From an uncultured Armatimonadota bacterium (lineage in GTDB: Bacteria; Armatimonadota; Armatimonadia; Armatimonadales; Armatimonadaceae), in the NCBI GenBank assembly GCA_903881535.1, contig CAIRTT010000459.1:1-5337 (forward strand): DNA of 5,337 bases. The letters run 5' to 3'. The notes beneath the pieces are model-generated. The model was given only the letters and a program-made list of their open reading frames with translations. It made no database searches and had not been told where the DNA came from. Positions within the stretch are counted from its first letter, which is position 1. Each line of letters starts with the position of its first letter. Shown piece by piece: positions 1 to 5,337 of this stretch. The translations under genes and the position numbers were made by a program.

Positions 1-1853
1 ATGACATCCTGCTGAATAAATGGATTGTCTACTGGGGGGATGCTGTCACCGGGTTCCGGTGTAGCCTCTTTGTTGACCTTTCCTTTGACATAGCGTGTTT
101 CCCGACCAGAATTCGTCAGAAGAAAATCCAATATCCCATTTGCGACGGCAGTCCCGATGGCCTGCTGTGTCGAAGGATTCGCTAACGCTGCAGCATCGGA
201 TGCGTTACTCATAAACCCAGCCTCGACTAGGACACCGACACTGCTGCTGAGACGAAGGACAGCAAAGCCGTCGTTCTTGTAGACAGTCTTGTCAGAACGC
301 ACGCCAAGCTTTTTGATGGTGCTGACTTCTGTACCGAGTCGGTCAGATATCCTACTTGCTAAGTCTAAGCATAGCGGTGAATCCATATGGTAAAAGACAA
401 GGCTCCCATTTACGGCTGAGCTTCGTACGGCATCATTACAATGAATCGAGACGAATGCATCCGCATCAACCCGATTAGAAATCGCCGGACGTTCTTTCAA
501 TCCAGGATCAACATCGTTGTCGCGGGTAATGACAACGTTCGCCCCAAGAGAATCCAGCCGTGCAGCGGTTGCCAATGCGATTGGAAGTGTGTTTTGCTTC
601 TCAAGTCGTCCGTCCACACCTTTTGTTCCAGTGCTTCCCGTACCGCCATGTCCTGGATCTACGAGAATTGTTCGACCAGCAAGAGGGAGGGACGTTTCAT
701 CACCGACTTGCTCACGTAGCGACACCTTAAGACGTCCATTAGGATCAACATTAATCACAAATCTTGTTGGCTGATTGAGAGTTATCGTAAGCCGTCTCCC
801 CCAACCCATCCCTGTTTTCCACTCAGATGCACCTAACATCCCATTATCAATTTTCGTGAACAGATCCGTAAGCAGCTCGTTAGGATCATCCACGTTGATA
901 TCCAATATGAACTGATTCCCTACAATGACCGGACGAAACCAAGGGAGTTTTGATGCTTCAATGACAAAATCGATACCATGTGGACTAGCCAGAGCTTCTG
1001 CTCGTATCACCGGTGTAACAAACGGTGCCGGCTTTGATGGTATTGCCGCCGAGCGGACGATGAGCGAAGGCAACGCCTTGGATGGAACTGTCACAGCTGC
1101 TGGAAGCGGTTCAGTCGTCGCAGAGGATACGATCCACTCCGATGCACTCTCTCCTTGGATTAATCTAAATTTGTCGACATCAGTTGATTCGATAACGACT
1201 CTCGCAACATTGTCCTGATATTGACCAATCCGGATAGTTTTATACGAAGCTCCATCAGGAATGCTGGGCGTGGCGACATCGCTCACGGCCGCACCCGGAA
1301 TATCGATAATGACCTTACCTGATTCTCTGTCCCGAACAAGAACTGGCCGAATCGGAAGATGAGATGCAATTCGAATCGTTTCTCGTTCTGCAAAGACGGC
1401 GGAAACCGAAGTTTGAAGCCTTGCAAGTGGAAGCTTTGCATCGAGGATGATACGCGATTTAGTTGCACTAGCAACATCACTAAGCCTGATCATCCCATCC
1501 CACTGACGCCCTGGCGCGGATGTCTTCTCTACTCGAACTGTCCCTAGTCCCGCTGCAGACAGCTCAACACCAGCGGTTCCGTCGACCTCTGAAACGGTCA
1601 CTCCTAACACCGCCAGTGATTGGTGGTTCACATAGATGTTTCCATCGGTCCCCCGCCACGCCGATGATGCATCCCCGATGGGTAATAACATTCCTCGAGG
1701 AGACAAAATTTGAAACGGCCGGACGGTTGTTGTTACGCGACCTGCCCGAGCACTGCGACTGGGAGGTGAAACCTTTTGTTTAGGCTGTTGCAAAACCGGA
1801 TTATTGCGAAGAAATAACAGGGGTAAAACAGCAAGCAGACCAAGGACATCCAT
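1..1853 (-). CDS. N-acetylmuramoyl-L-alanine amidase (Amidase_3) with N-terminal AMIN-type domains; 3' end outside window
   Basis: This is a zinc amidase that cleaves the bond between N-acetylmuramic acid and the stem peptide of peptidoglycan, outside the cytoplasmic membrane. The window holds 617 codons and no stop. Residues 3-15 are strongly hydrophobic (VLGLLAVLPLLFL) and are followed by a Pro/Lys/Arg-rich linker, so an uncleaved membrane anchor or signal is likely. Residues about 42-140 form a beta-rich region resembling copper-amine-oxidase-like N-terminal domains. Residues about 145-250 look like an AMIN domain (VIIDIPGA at 181, then IRIGQ). Residues about 285-385 look like a second, diverged AMIN-like unit. 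The catalytic domain spans about 393-580: VDPGHGG with zinc ligand H402, E418 in the LEKQN motif, zinc ligand H471 in SIHCND, and E544 in VEAGFMSN. A Pro-rich tail begins after it. The ATG at 1851-1853 is supported by an AGGTGA Shine-Dalgarno. The family call is firm; the domain borders are estimates. Confidence 0.95.
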   Translation of the reverse strand, partial: MDVLGLLAVLPLLFLRNNPVLQQPKQKVSPPSRSARAGRVTTTVRPFQILSPRGMLLPIGDASSAWRGTDGNIYVNHQSLAVLGVTVSEVDGTAGVELSAAGLGTVRVEKTSAPGRQWDGMIRLSDVASATKSRIILDAKLPLARLQTSVSAVFAERETIRIASHLPIRPVLVRDRESGKVIIDIPGAAVSDVATPSIPDGASYKTIRIGQYQDNVARVVIESTDVDKFRLIQGESASEWIVSSATTEPLPAAVTVPSKALPSLIVRSAAIPSKPAPFVTPVIRAEALASPHGIDFVIEASKLPWFRPVIVGNQFILDINVDDPNELLTDLFTKIDNGMLGASEWKTGMGWGRRLTITLNQPTRFVINVDPNGRLKVSLREQVGDETSLPLAGRTILVDPGHGGTGSTGTKGVDGRLEKQNTLPIALATAARLDSLGANVVITRDNDVDPGLKERPAISNRVDADAFVSIHCNDAVRSSAVNGSLVFYHMDSPLCLDLASRISDRLGTEVSTIKKLGVRSDKTVYKNDGFAVLRLSSSVGVLVEAGFMSNASDAAALANPSTQQAIGTAVANGILDFLLTNSGRETRYVKGKVNKEATPEPGDSIPPVDNPFIQQDV

Positions 1854-1862
1854 GGTGTATCT

Positions 1863-1868
1863 TCACCT
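1863..1868 (-). promoter_or_regulatory. Shine-Dalgarno of the amidase gene
   Basis: The minus strand reads AGGTGA, 9 nt before the ATG at 1851-1853. This fixes the start at the head of the hydrophobic N-terminal segment. It lies inside the short gap between the ssrA terminator and the amidase gene. Confidence 0.7.
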
Positions 1869-1888
1869 AACAATTGCGTTTCGACAAG

Positions 1889-1928
1889 CAGAAAAACGAA
1901 AATCCGGACATCACTTGGATGTCCGGAT
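1889..1928 (-). terminator. Rho-independent terminator of ssrA
   Basis: A perfect 11-bp inverted repeat (ATCCGGACATC at 1902-1912, GATGTCCGGAT at 1918-1928) encloses a 5-nt loop. On the minus strand the stem is followed at once by a T-rich run (TTTTCGTTTTTC). There is no T-run on the plus side, so it acts on minus-strand transcripts. It starts 6 bp after the mature 3' end of tmRNA and so should end the ssrA transcript. The amidase ATG comes only about 35 nt after the T-run. Confidence 0.9.
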
Positions 1929-2167
1929 CGTTAATGGAGGCGCGGGGACTCGAACCCCGGTCCGAAGCCAGAGCAGCACAAACGTCTACGAGCGTGTCAA
2001 ATAATTTATTGTCGTCTGAGTATCGCCCATTTGCAGGCTATGCTTCATCCCAAGCCCCAGCTATTTCCCCCAGTGATCGACGCGCTACACTGATAGGTAT
2101 CCGAGTAAGTTATCGCCCGCAAAAGTCCCCTCGGAATGGACAATCTTGGACGGCTTAATTTATTAGA

Positions 2168-2218
2168 TTAAGCGAGCACGCAACTTGCGTTGCGGGCGGT
2201 TGCAAAGTTGTTTTTTGC
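2168..2218 (-). other. ssrA: tmRNA tag-peptide reading frame (resume GCA to TAA)
   Basis: The predicted resume codon GCA (2216-2218) lies 13 nt after PK1, close to the 11 nt seen in Escherichia coli tmRNA, and has A at position -4 as the family requires. The frame reads AKNNFATARNASCVLA and then TAA at 2168-2170. It is preceded in the tagged protein by the alanine carried on tmRNA itself. At 16 codons it is longer than the common 10-codon tags and similar to cyanobacterial ones. It ends in Val-Leu-Ala rather than the usual Leu-Ala-Ala and contains a cysteine. The other two frames give strongly basic or polar peptides without a hydrophobic-Ala end, so this frame is favoured. It is still a prediction. 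Confidence 0.7.
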
Positions 2219-2231
2219 ATTTGTTTTTTTT

Positions 2232-2261
2232 GCCGGTATTAACGAGGCCACCGGCGCCTCG
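2232..2261 (-). other. ssrA: tmRNA pseudoknot PK1
   Basis: This H-type pseudoknot lies just upstream of the tag frame. Stem 1 is CGAGG (2257-2261) with CCTCG (2243-2247). Stem 2 is GCCGGT (2250-2255) with ACCGGC (2232-2237). Connecting loops are 1, 2 and 5 nt. The same layout is found in E. coli PK1, where it helps tmRNA function during resumption of translation. An A-rich single strand follows and leads to the resume codon. Confidence 0.85.
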
Positions 2262-2307
2262 GCTCGCAATCTGACCCAACTGTACCCCGTCTACTCCAAT
2301 CGCCCCC

Positions 2308-2434
2308 ATAGTTACTTGGACTAACAATATATCGTACGGATACATATAGGTGTGACGTTCCCAATACCACAAAGCTTGTGACTATTATGTTCAAGCGCCA
2401 CGGAAATGCTTTTATTGCTATTGGACTTGCGTTT
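2308..2434 (-). promoter_or_regulatory. acuC-ssrA spacer, presumed ssrA promoter
   Basis: This 127-bp non-coding stretch separates the acuC stop from the tmRNA 5' end and must hold the ssrA promoter if ssrA is transcribed on its own. It is AT-rich. On the minus strand there is a -10-like TATATT (2326-2331), which would give a leader of about 12 nt before the mature 5' end, to be removed by RNase P. A second option is TTGTGG, 18 nt, TATATG further upstream. No good -35 pairs with the first box. I see no convincing terminator for acuC here, so read-through into ssrA is possible. The exact promoter is uncertain. Confidence 0.35.
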
Positions 2435-3499
2435 TCAAAATGGCAGTCCACGCTGATCGTGCAAATAGCGCATTGTAGAACGATGGAATTCCAATGCATC
2501 ACTGGTTGACAACGATTGCTCTAGTTCAAGCCCGATTTGCCATGGCCGGCCTGCGGCCAGCAATGCAACACGTGACCAAACATCCACCACTGCAGCTCTA
2601 CAATAACCACCCCCACCAAGAATCACGACGGGTTTATCTCTGAACATTTGCAGCAGCGTATCTACCGTTTGTAGCCACTCAGAGCGCGTCATCACCAAGT
2701 GACCAAGAGGATCTTCAGCAAGCGCATCAGCACCCAGCTGCAACACAATCGCATCCGGCAAGAATCGATCCATCAGGTGACTCGTGACATCAGAGACAGT
2801 ACTACACCAGACATCCCCGCCGGTATTAGGTGCGAACGGCACATTCCATACACTATCCACTGCAGATTCCACTCCACGGTCCTGCACATTTCCAGTTCCG
2901 GGAAAGAGCCACGCACCACTTTCATGAAAGCTGAGCGTCAAAACGTTGGGGTCGGAACGAAAGAGTGCCTCTACGCCATCTCCATGATGGACATCAATAT
3001 CCACATACAGCACGCGTTTATACCCATTACTCTTAAGAGTGTTGATGGCAATGGCGATATCAGACAGAATGCAGAAGCCACTCGCGTGATCATAGTGTGC
3101 ATGGTGCAATCCTCCTGCAAAGCTGATGGCTCTCTTGTACGTCCCATCAGCAACAAGTTCAGCGCAGCGCAGCGATCCACCACAGTAAAGGAGACCGTTC
3201 TCCCACATCCCGGCAAAGGCAGGTGTATCCCCCGGGCCAAGACCATAGCGGGATAACTGAATTCCAGTCTCACCCTGGGATGCGCGTTTGACGATCTGGA
3301 TGTATTCCGCGTCGTGGACCGACAGTAGATCGGACTCCTTACAAGGCGAAGGTTCCACTAACACCAGATTTTCATCAAACGCCCCTTGGTTATGAAGCGT
3401 TTCACAAATGTCGATCAGTCTTGCTTGCTGAAGGGGATGCCTTGGGCCGAGATTATAACTGGCATACAAATCAGAATGTATATAGGCAGTCTTCATCAT
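2435..3499 (-). CDS. acuC: AcuC-type class I histone deacetylase-like protein (lysine deacetylase)
   Basis: This is a cytoplasmic zinc amidohydrolase of the arginase/deacetylase fold, 354 aa, a little shorter than Bacillus AcuC. In Bacillus, AcuC deacetylates and reactivates acetyl-CoA synthetase. From the chosen start, residues 129-134 carry GGLHHA with the His pair 132/133. DIDVHHGDG gives zinc ligands D169 and H171, and LGADALAEDPLG gives the third ligand D258. GGGGY supplies the catalytic tyrosine Y299. FHESG and LFPGTG (190-202) are typical of the AcuC group. All active-site residues are present, so an active enzyme is expected. The in-frame TTG at 3542-3544 would add 15 residues that do not fit the family, whose proteins begin MKTAYI-like. 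ATG at 3497-3499 or 3494-3496 is the likely start. It is divergent from gdhA. The substrate is unknown here, and other amidohydrolase roles such as acetylpolyamine deacetylation cannot be excluded. Confidence 0.93.
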   Translation of the reverse strand: MMKTAYIHSDLYASYNLGPRHPLQQARLIDICETLHNQGAFDENLVLVEPSPCKESDLLSVHDAEYIQIVKRASQGETGIQLSRYGLGPGDTPAFAGMWENGLLYCGGSLRCAELVADGTYKRAISFAGGLHHAHYDHASGFCILSDIAIAINTLKSNGYKRVLYVDIDVHHGDGVEALFRSDPNVLTLSFHESGAWLFPGTGNVQDRGVESAVDSVWNVPFAPNTGGDVWCSTVSDVTSHLMDRFLPDAIVLQLGADALAEDPLGHLVMTRSEWLQTVDTLLQMFRDKPVVILGGGGYCRAAVVDVWSRVALLAAGRPWQIGLELEQSLSTSDALEFHRSTMRYLHDQRGLPF

Positions 3500-3506
3500 A
3501 TGAGTA

Positions 3507-3512
3507 ATACTA
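3507..3512 (-). promoter_or_regulatory. Candidate -10 box of acuC (leaderless)
   Basis: The minus strand reads TAGTAT, 7 nt before the ATG at 3497-3499. A start site about 7 nt downstream of the box would fall on or next to the start codon, giving a leaderless mRNA. No consensus -35 lies at the expected distance, and only a weak GGGTAG could serve as a Shine-Dalgarno. The call rests on spacing alone. Confidence 0.4.
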
Positions 3513-3539
3513 CCCGGAACACAGATTGACGTTCGAAAG

Positions 3540-3545
3540 TACAAT
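3540..3545 (+). promoter_or_regulatory. Candidate -10 box of gdhA (leaderless)
   Basis: TACAAT lies 5 nt before the gdhA ATG at 3551. There is no purine-rich Shine-Dalgarno between them, and an in-frame stop at 3527-3529 rules out a far upstream start. Transcription from this box would begin at the start codon. A TTGACG at 3526-3531 is too close (8 nt) to act as its -35. Confidence 0.45.
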
Positions 3546-3550
3546 CAACC

Positions 3551-4801
3551 ATGAGTCAAAGTTTTAATGCGTTTGCAATGGCGCAAGAGCAGCTTCATGC
3601 GGTCGCCGCATTGATGGGACTTGAACCGGATGTGACCACGGTTCTTGCAATGCCAAAGCGTGAGCTGACGGTTCACTTCCCCGTTCGAATGCGTGATGGT
3701 GCGATCAAGTCATTTACTGGCTACCGGGTCCACCACAACTTGACACGGGGACCAGCGAAAGGTGGTATCCGTTACCACCCTGACACCGACATCGATGAAG
3801 TTCGTGCACTGGCATTTTGGATGACTATAAAGTGCGCAGTTGTGAACATCCCTTTTGGTGGCGCGAAAGGTGGCGTCGTCTGCGATCCATCACAGCTCGA
3901 CATTGGAGAACTTGAGCGCCTTACACGTCGATACACATCCGAAATCGCCATCCTCCTAGGACCTGATAAGGATATTCCAGCACCTGACATGGGTACGAAT
4001 GCTCAGACGATGGCTTGGATACTCGATACATACTCATCACTCAAAGGTACAACGGTTCCTGCAGTCGTGACCGGCAAGCCGATCAGTGTTGGAGGTTCTG
4101 AGGGTCGCGTAGAGGCCACTGGGCGCGGTGTCGTGACAATCACGCGCGAAGTACTAAGATCACTGAATATGCAGATTCCTGGGTCAACGATTGCAATTCA
4201 AGGCTATGGAAATGTGGGTTCGACTGCAGCCGTTCTCTTCCATGTGAGCGGTGCAAAGGTCGAGGCTGTTTCCGATGTAAACGGTGCCATATACCGCCAG
4301 GGTGGTCTCGATATCCTCGCGCTACAGGATTATGTCCGTGAGCATCGTACGGTTGTTGGATTTCCAGATGCGGATGCCATTCCTGCAGATGAAGTCCTAA
4401 CCATGGCTGTCGATGTTGTAGTACCCGCGGCCCTCCAGCATGTCATCACTGGTGAGAACGCGCATCGCATAAAGGCAAAAGTGATCGTCGAAGGTGCCAA
4501 TGGACCAACAACCCCCGATGCGGATGTCATCCTGCGAAGTAACGGTATTACAGTCGTCCCCGATGTCTTAGCAAACGCTGGAGGCGTTACAGTCAGCTAC
4601 TTTGAATGGGTTCAGGGATTACAAAGCTTCTTTTGGACCGAAAATGAAGTCAACAACCGGTTGGAGCAGATCCTGATTCGGGCCTACCAACAAGTCCATC
4701 GCGCTGCTCAACACCATAAAGTCGATCTTCGGATGGGCGCTTATATAGTCGGTGTCGGACGTGTCGCCGATGCCATTAGATCAATGGGTATCTACCCGTA
4801 G
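3551..4801 (+). CDS. gdhA: Glutamate dehydrogenase (hexameric type, Glu/Leu/Phe/Val dehydrogenase family)
   Basis: This cytoplasmic enzyme catalyses the reversible oxidative deamination of glutamate to 2-oxoglutarate and ammonia, linking nitrogen metabolism with the TCA cycle. The 416-aa length is normal for bacterial hexameric GDH. The N-terminal substrate domain carries PAKGGIRYHP with K70, MTIK with K94, the catalytic GGAKGG with K106, and PAPDMGT with D146. The C-terminal Rossmann domain has IQGYGNVGS (glycines 218, 220, 223), VEGANGPTTPDAD (313-325) and VPDVLANAGGVTVSYFEWVQ (336-355). The last motif is typical of glutamate rather than leucine or phenylalanine dehydrogenases. D242 at the end of the second Rossmann strand suggests NAD use, but cofactor choice is inference. 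ATG 3551 is the only start that keeps the conserved N-terminus, because an in-frame stop lies at 3527. No Shine-Dalgarno is visible. It probably shares a transcript with the aldo/keto reductase 12 bp downstream. Confidence 0.96.
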   Translation: MSQSFNAFAMAQEQLHAVAALMGLEPDVTTVLAMPKRELTVHFPVRMRDGAIKSFTGYRVHHNLTRGPAKGGIRYHPDTDIDEVRALAFWMTIKCAVVNIPFGGAKGGVVCDPSQLDIGELERLTRRYTSEIAILLGPDKDIPAPDMGTNAQTMAWILDTYSSLKGTTVPAVVTGKPISVGGSEGRVEATGRGVVTITREVLRSLNMQIPGSTIAIQGYGNVGSTAAVLFHVSGAKVEAVSDVNGAIYRQGGLDILALQDYVREHRTVVGFPDADAIPADEVLTMAVDVVVPAALQHVITGENAHRIKAKVIVEGANGPTTPDADVILRSNGITVVPDVLANAGGVTVSYFEWVQGLQSFFWTENEVNNRLEQILIRAYQQVHRAAQHHKVDLRMGAYIVGVGRVADAIRSMGIYP

Positions 4802-4805
4802 GAAG
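4800..4805 (+). promoter_or_regulatory. Shine-Dalgarno of the aldo/keto reductase overlapping the gdhA stop
   Basis: AGGAAG overlaps the last two bases of the gdhA TAG stop and lies 8 nt before the ATG at 4814. The placement suggests translational coupling: ribosomes ending gdhA can re-initiate on the next gene. It contrasts with gdhA itself, which lacks such a site. Confidence 0.7.
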
Positions 4806-4813
4806 TAATCAAT

Positions 4814-5337
4814 ATGTCAATTCTTCATCGGCCATTTGGTAATACCGGAGAGTCGCTGTCCATCATTGGAATCGGCGGCGTAACCGTTGTAGGCCACGAT
4901 GCAGCAGCATCCATACGGTTGTTTGACGAGGCATTGGATGCCGGAGTCAATTACGCCGACGTAGCGCCAAGCTATGGCGTTGATCAAGAAACAGAGCTGC
5001 GCTTTGGGGATGCCCTCGTTGGTCGACGTGACAGAGTCTTTCTTGCCTGTAAGACGGGTGAACGTGGTGCCGATGGTGCGCGACTTGAGCTCGAGCGTAG
5101 CCTGAAGCATTTACAGACAGACCATATTGACCTCTATCAGCTTCACGCAATCACAAGTGTGGAAGAAGTTGATCGTGCGTTCGGACCTGATGGCGCCATG
5201 GATGTGATTATCAAGGCTCAGCAAGAGGGAAAAATTCGGCATATCGGATTTAGCGCCCATTCTGTTGAAGCTGCACTAAGAGCATTGGAGCTGTTTCCGT
5301 TTGTAAGCGCGCTTTTCCCAGTCAACTTCGTAACAAC
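4814..5337 (+). CDS. Aldo/keto reductase (3' end outside window)
   Basis: This NAD(P)H-dependent oxidoreductase has a TIM-barrel fold; 174 codons are visible and no stop is reached. Family members reduce aldehydes and ketones or oxidise sugars and alcohols, usually with NADPH. The four catalytic residues are all present in order: D49 and Y54 in NYADVAPSYG, K80 in LACKTGER, and H111 in DLYQLHAI. GKIRHIGFSAHS (139-150) is the usual strand after the barrel midpoint. The N-terminus (LHRPFGNTGESLSIIGIGG) matches the typical family start, so ATG 4814 is well supported, as is the Shine-Dalgarno over the gdhA stop. The cofactor-binding C-terminal part lies beyond the edge, so substrate and cofactor cannot be judged. 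The 12-bp gap after gdhA indicates co-transcription; a direct metabolic link is not evident. Confidence 0.93.
   Translation, partial: MSILHRPFGNTGESLSIIGIGGVTVVGHDAAASIRLFDEALDAGVNYADVAPSYGVDQETELRFGDALVGRRDRVFLACKTGERGADGARLELERSLKHLQTDHIDLYQLHAITSVEEVDRAFGPDGAMDVIIKAQQEGKIRHIGFSAHSVEAALRALELFPFVSALFPVNFVT

Larger units (their letters stand above)
1935..2307 (-). ncRNA. ssrA: transfer-messenger RNA (tmRNA, one-piece)
   Basis: tmRNA works with SmpB to rescue stalled ribosomes. It enters the A site charged with alanine, then serves as a short mRNA that appends a degradation tag. Visible structure: the acceptor stem pairs GGGGGCG (2301-2307) with CGCCTCC (1936-1942), with one G-U pair and discriminator A at 1935. 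The T-arm is CGGGG-TTCGAGT-CCCCG (1943-1959). The GACGGGG motif of the reduced D-arm follows the 5' acceptor strand. A P2 stem pairs TGCGAGC (2262-2268) with GCTCGTA (1987-1993). An H-type pseudoknot PK1 (2232-2261) precedes the tag frame, and about 200 nt of further structured sequence (PK2-PK4 region) follows it. The length of 373 nt is normal for a one-piece tmRNA. CCA is not encoded, since TTA follows the discriminator, so it must be added after transcription. Ends are inferred from pairing. Confidence 0.95.

Noticed and set aside
441..1218. Plus-strand frames of 85-97 codons over the amidase.
   Set aside because: They are antisense to conserved amidase domains, have no Shine-Dalgarno and resemble no family.
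1889..1960. The 3' end of ssrA as an integration site of a mobile island.
   Set aside because: ssrA is a known integration hotspot, but no integrase gene and no repeated copy of the tmRNA 3' end are visible in this window.
2163..2372. A 69-codon minus-strand frame running through the 5' part of ssrA.
   Set aside because: It overlaps the acceptor strand, PK1 and tag region of tmRNA in a frame different from the tag; it is a chance frame in a structured RNA gene.
2387..2509. A 40-codon plus-strand frame starting MFKRHGNAFIAIGLAF, which resembles the start of a small membrane protein.
   Set aside because: It has no Shine-Dalgarno, more than half lies antisense to the acuC 3' end, and the hydrophobic stretch is too short for a clear membrane segment. 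Possible remnant or chance.
2699..3256. A 185-codon plus-strand open frame antisense to acuC.
   Set aside because: Composition is that of a shadow of the deacetylase, whose catalytic motifs are intact on the other strand; no family resemblance.
3500..3544. Extended acuC start at the TTG at 3542-3544.
   Set aside because: The extra residues are not family-like, the site would lie 6 bp from the gdhA ATG, and it has no Shine-Dalgarno. The ATG at 3497-3499 or 3494-3496 fits AcuC proteins better.

Overview
This 5.3-kb window is bacterial chromosome of moderate GC content. It carries ordinary core genes plus a complete tmRNA gene. The taxon cannot be fixed from sequence alone. The divergent acuC-like/gdhA pair has -10-like TANNNT boxes only 5-7 nt before each ATG and no good Shine-Dalgarno sites. 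This suggests leaderless transcription, as is common in Deinococcus-Thermus, Actinobacteria and some other deep lineages. The amidase and the aldo/keto reductase have recognisable Shine-Dalgarno sites, so both initiation modes seem to coexist.

Left part, minus strand (1-2307): the 3'-truncated gene for a large secreted or membrane-anchored N-acetylmuramoyl-L-alanine amidase runs off the left edge. Just upstream of it lies ssrA (tmRNA, 1935-2307), which ends in a strong Rho-independent terminator (1889-1928). The amidase start codon is only about 35 nt past that terminator. The tmRNA shows a paired acceptor stem, T-arm, P2 stem and first pseudoknot. It encodes an unusually long tag that appears to end in Val-Leu-Ala and contains a cysteine.

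Middle (2308-3499): a 127-bp spacer holds the presumed ssrA promoter. It is followed by a complete minus-strand AcuC-type class I histone-deacetylase-fold deacetylase with all zinc and catalytic residues.

Right part, plus strand (3500-5337): a 51-bp divergent spacer separates acuC from gdhA, a complete hexameric-type glutamate dehydrogenase. An aldo/keto reductase follows 12 bp downstream and runs off the right edge. Its Shine-Dalgarno overlaps the gdhA stop codon, so the two probably form an operon.

Functionally the window joins three unrelated themes: cell-wall hydrolysis, ribosome rescue, and carbon/nitrogen metabolism with protein deacetylation. No CRISPR array, transposon or clearly novel multi-gene system is visible. 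The points most worth a second look are the atypical tmRNA tag, the apparently promoterless amidase behind the ssrA terminator, and the compact, probably leaderless divergent promoter pair.
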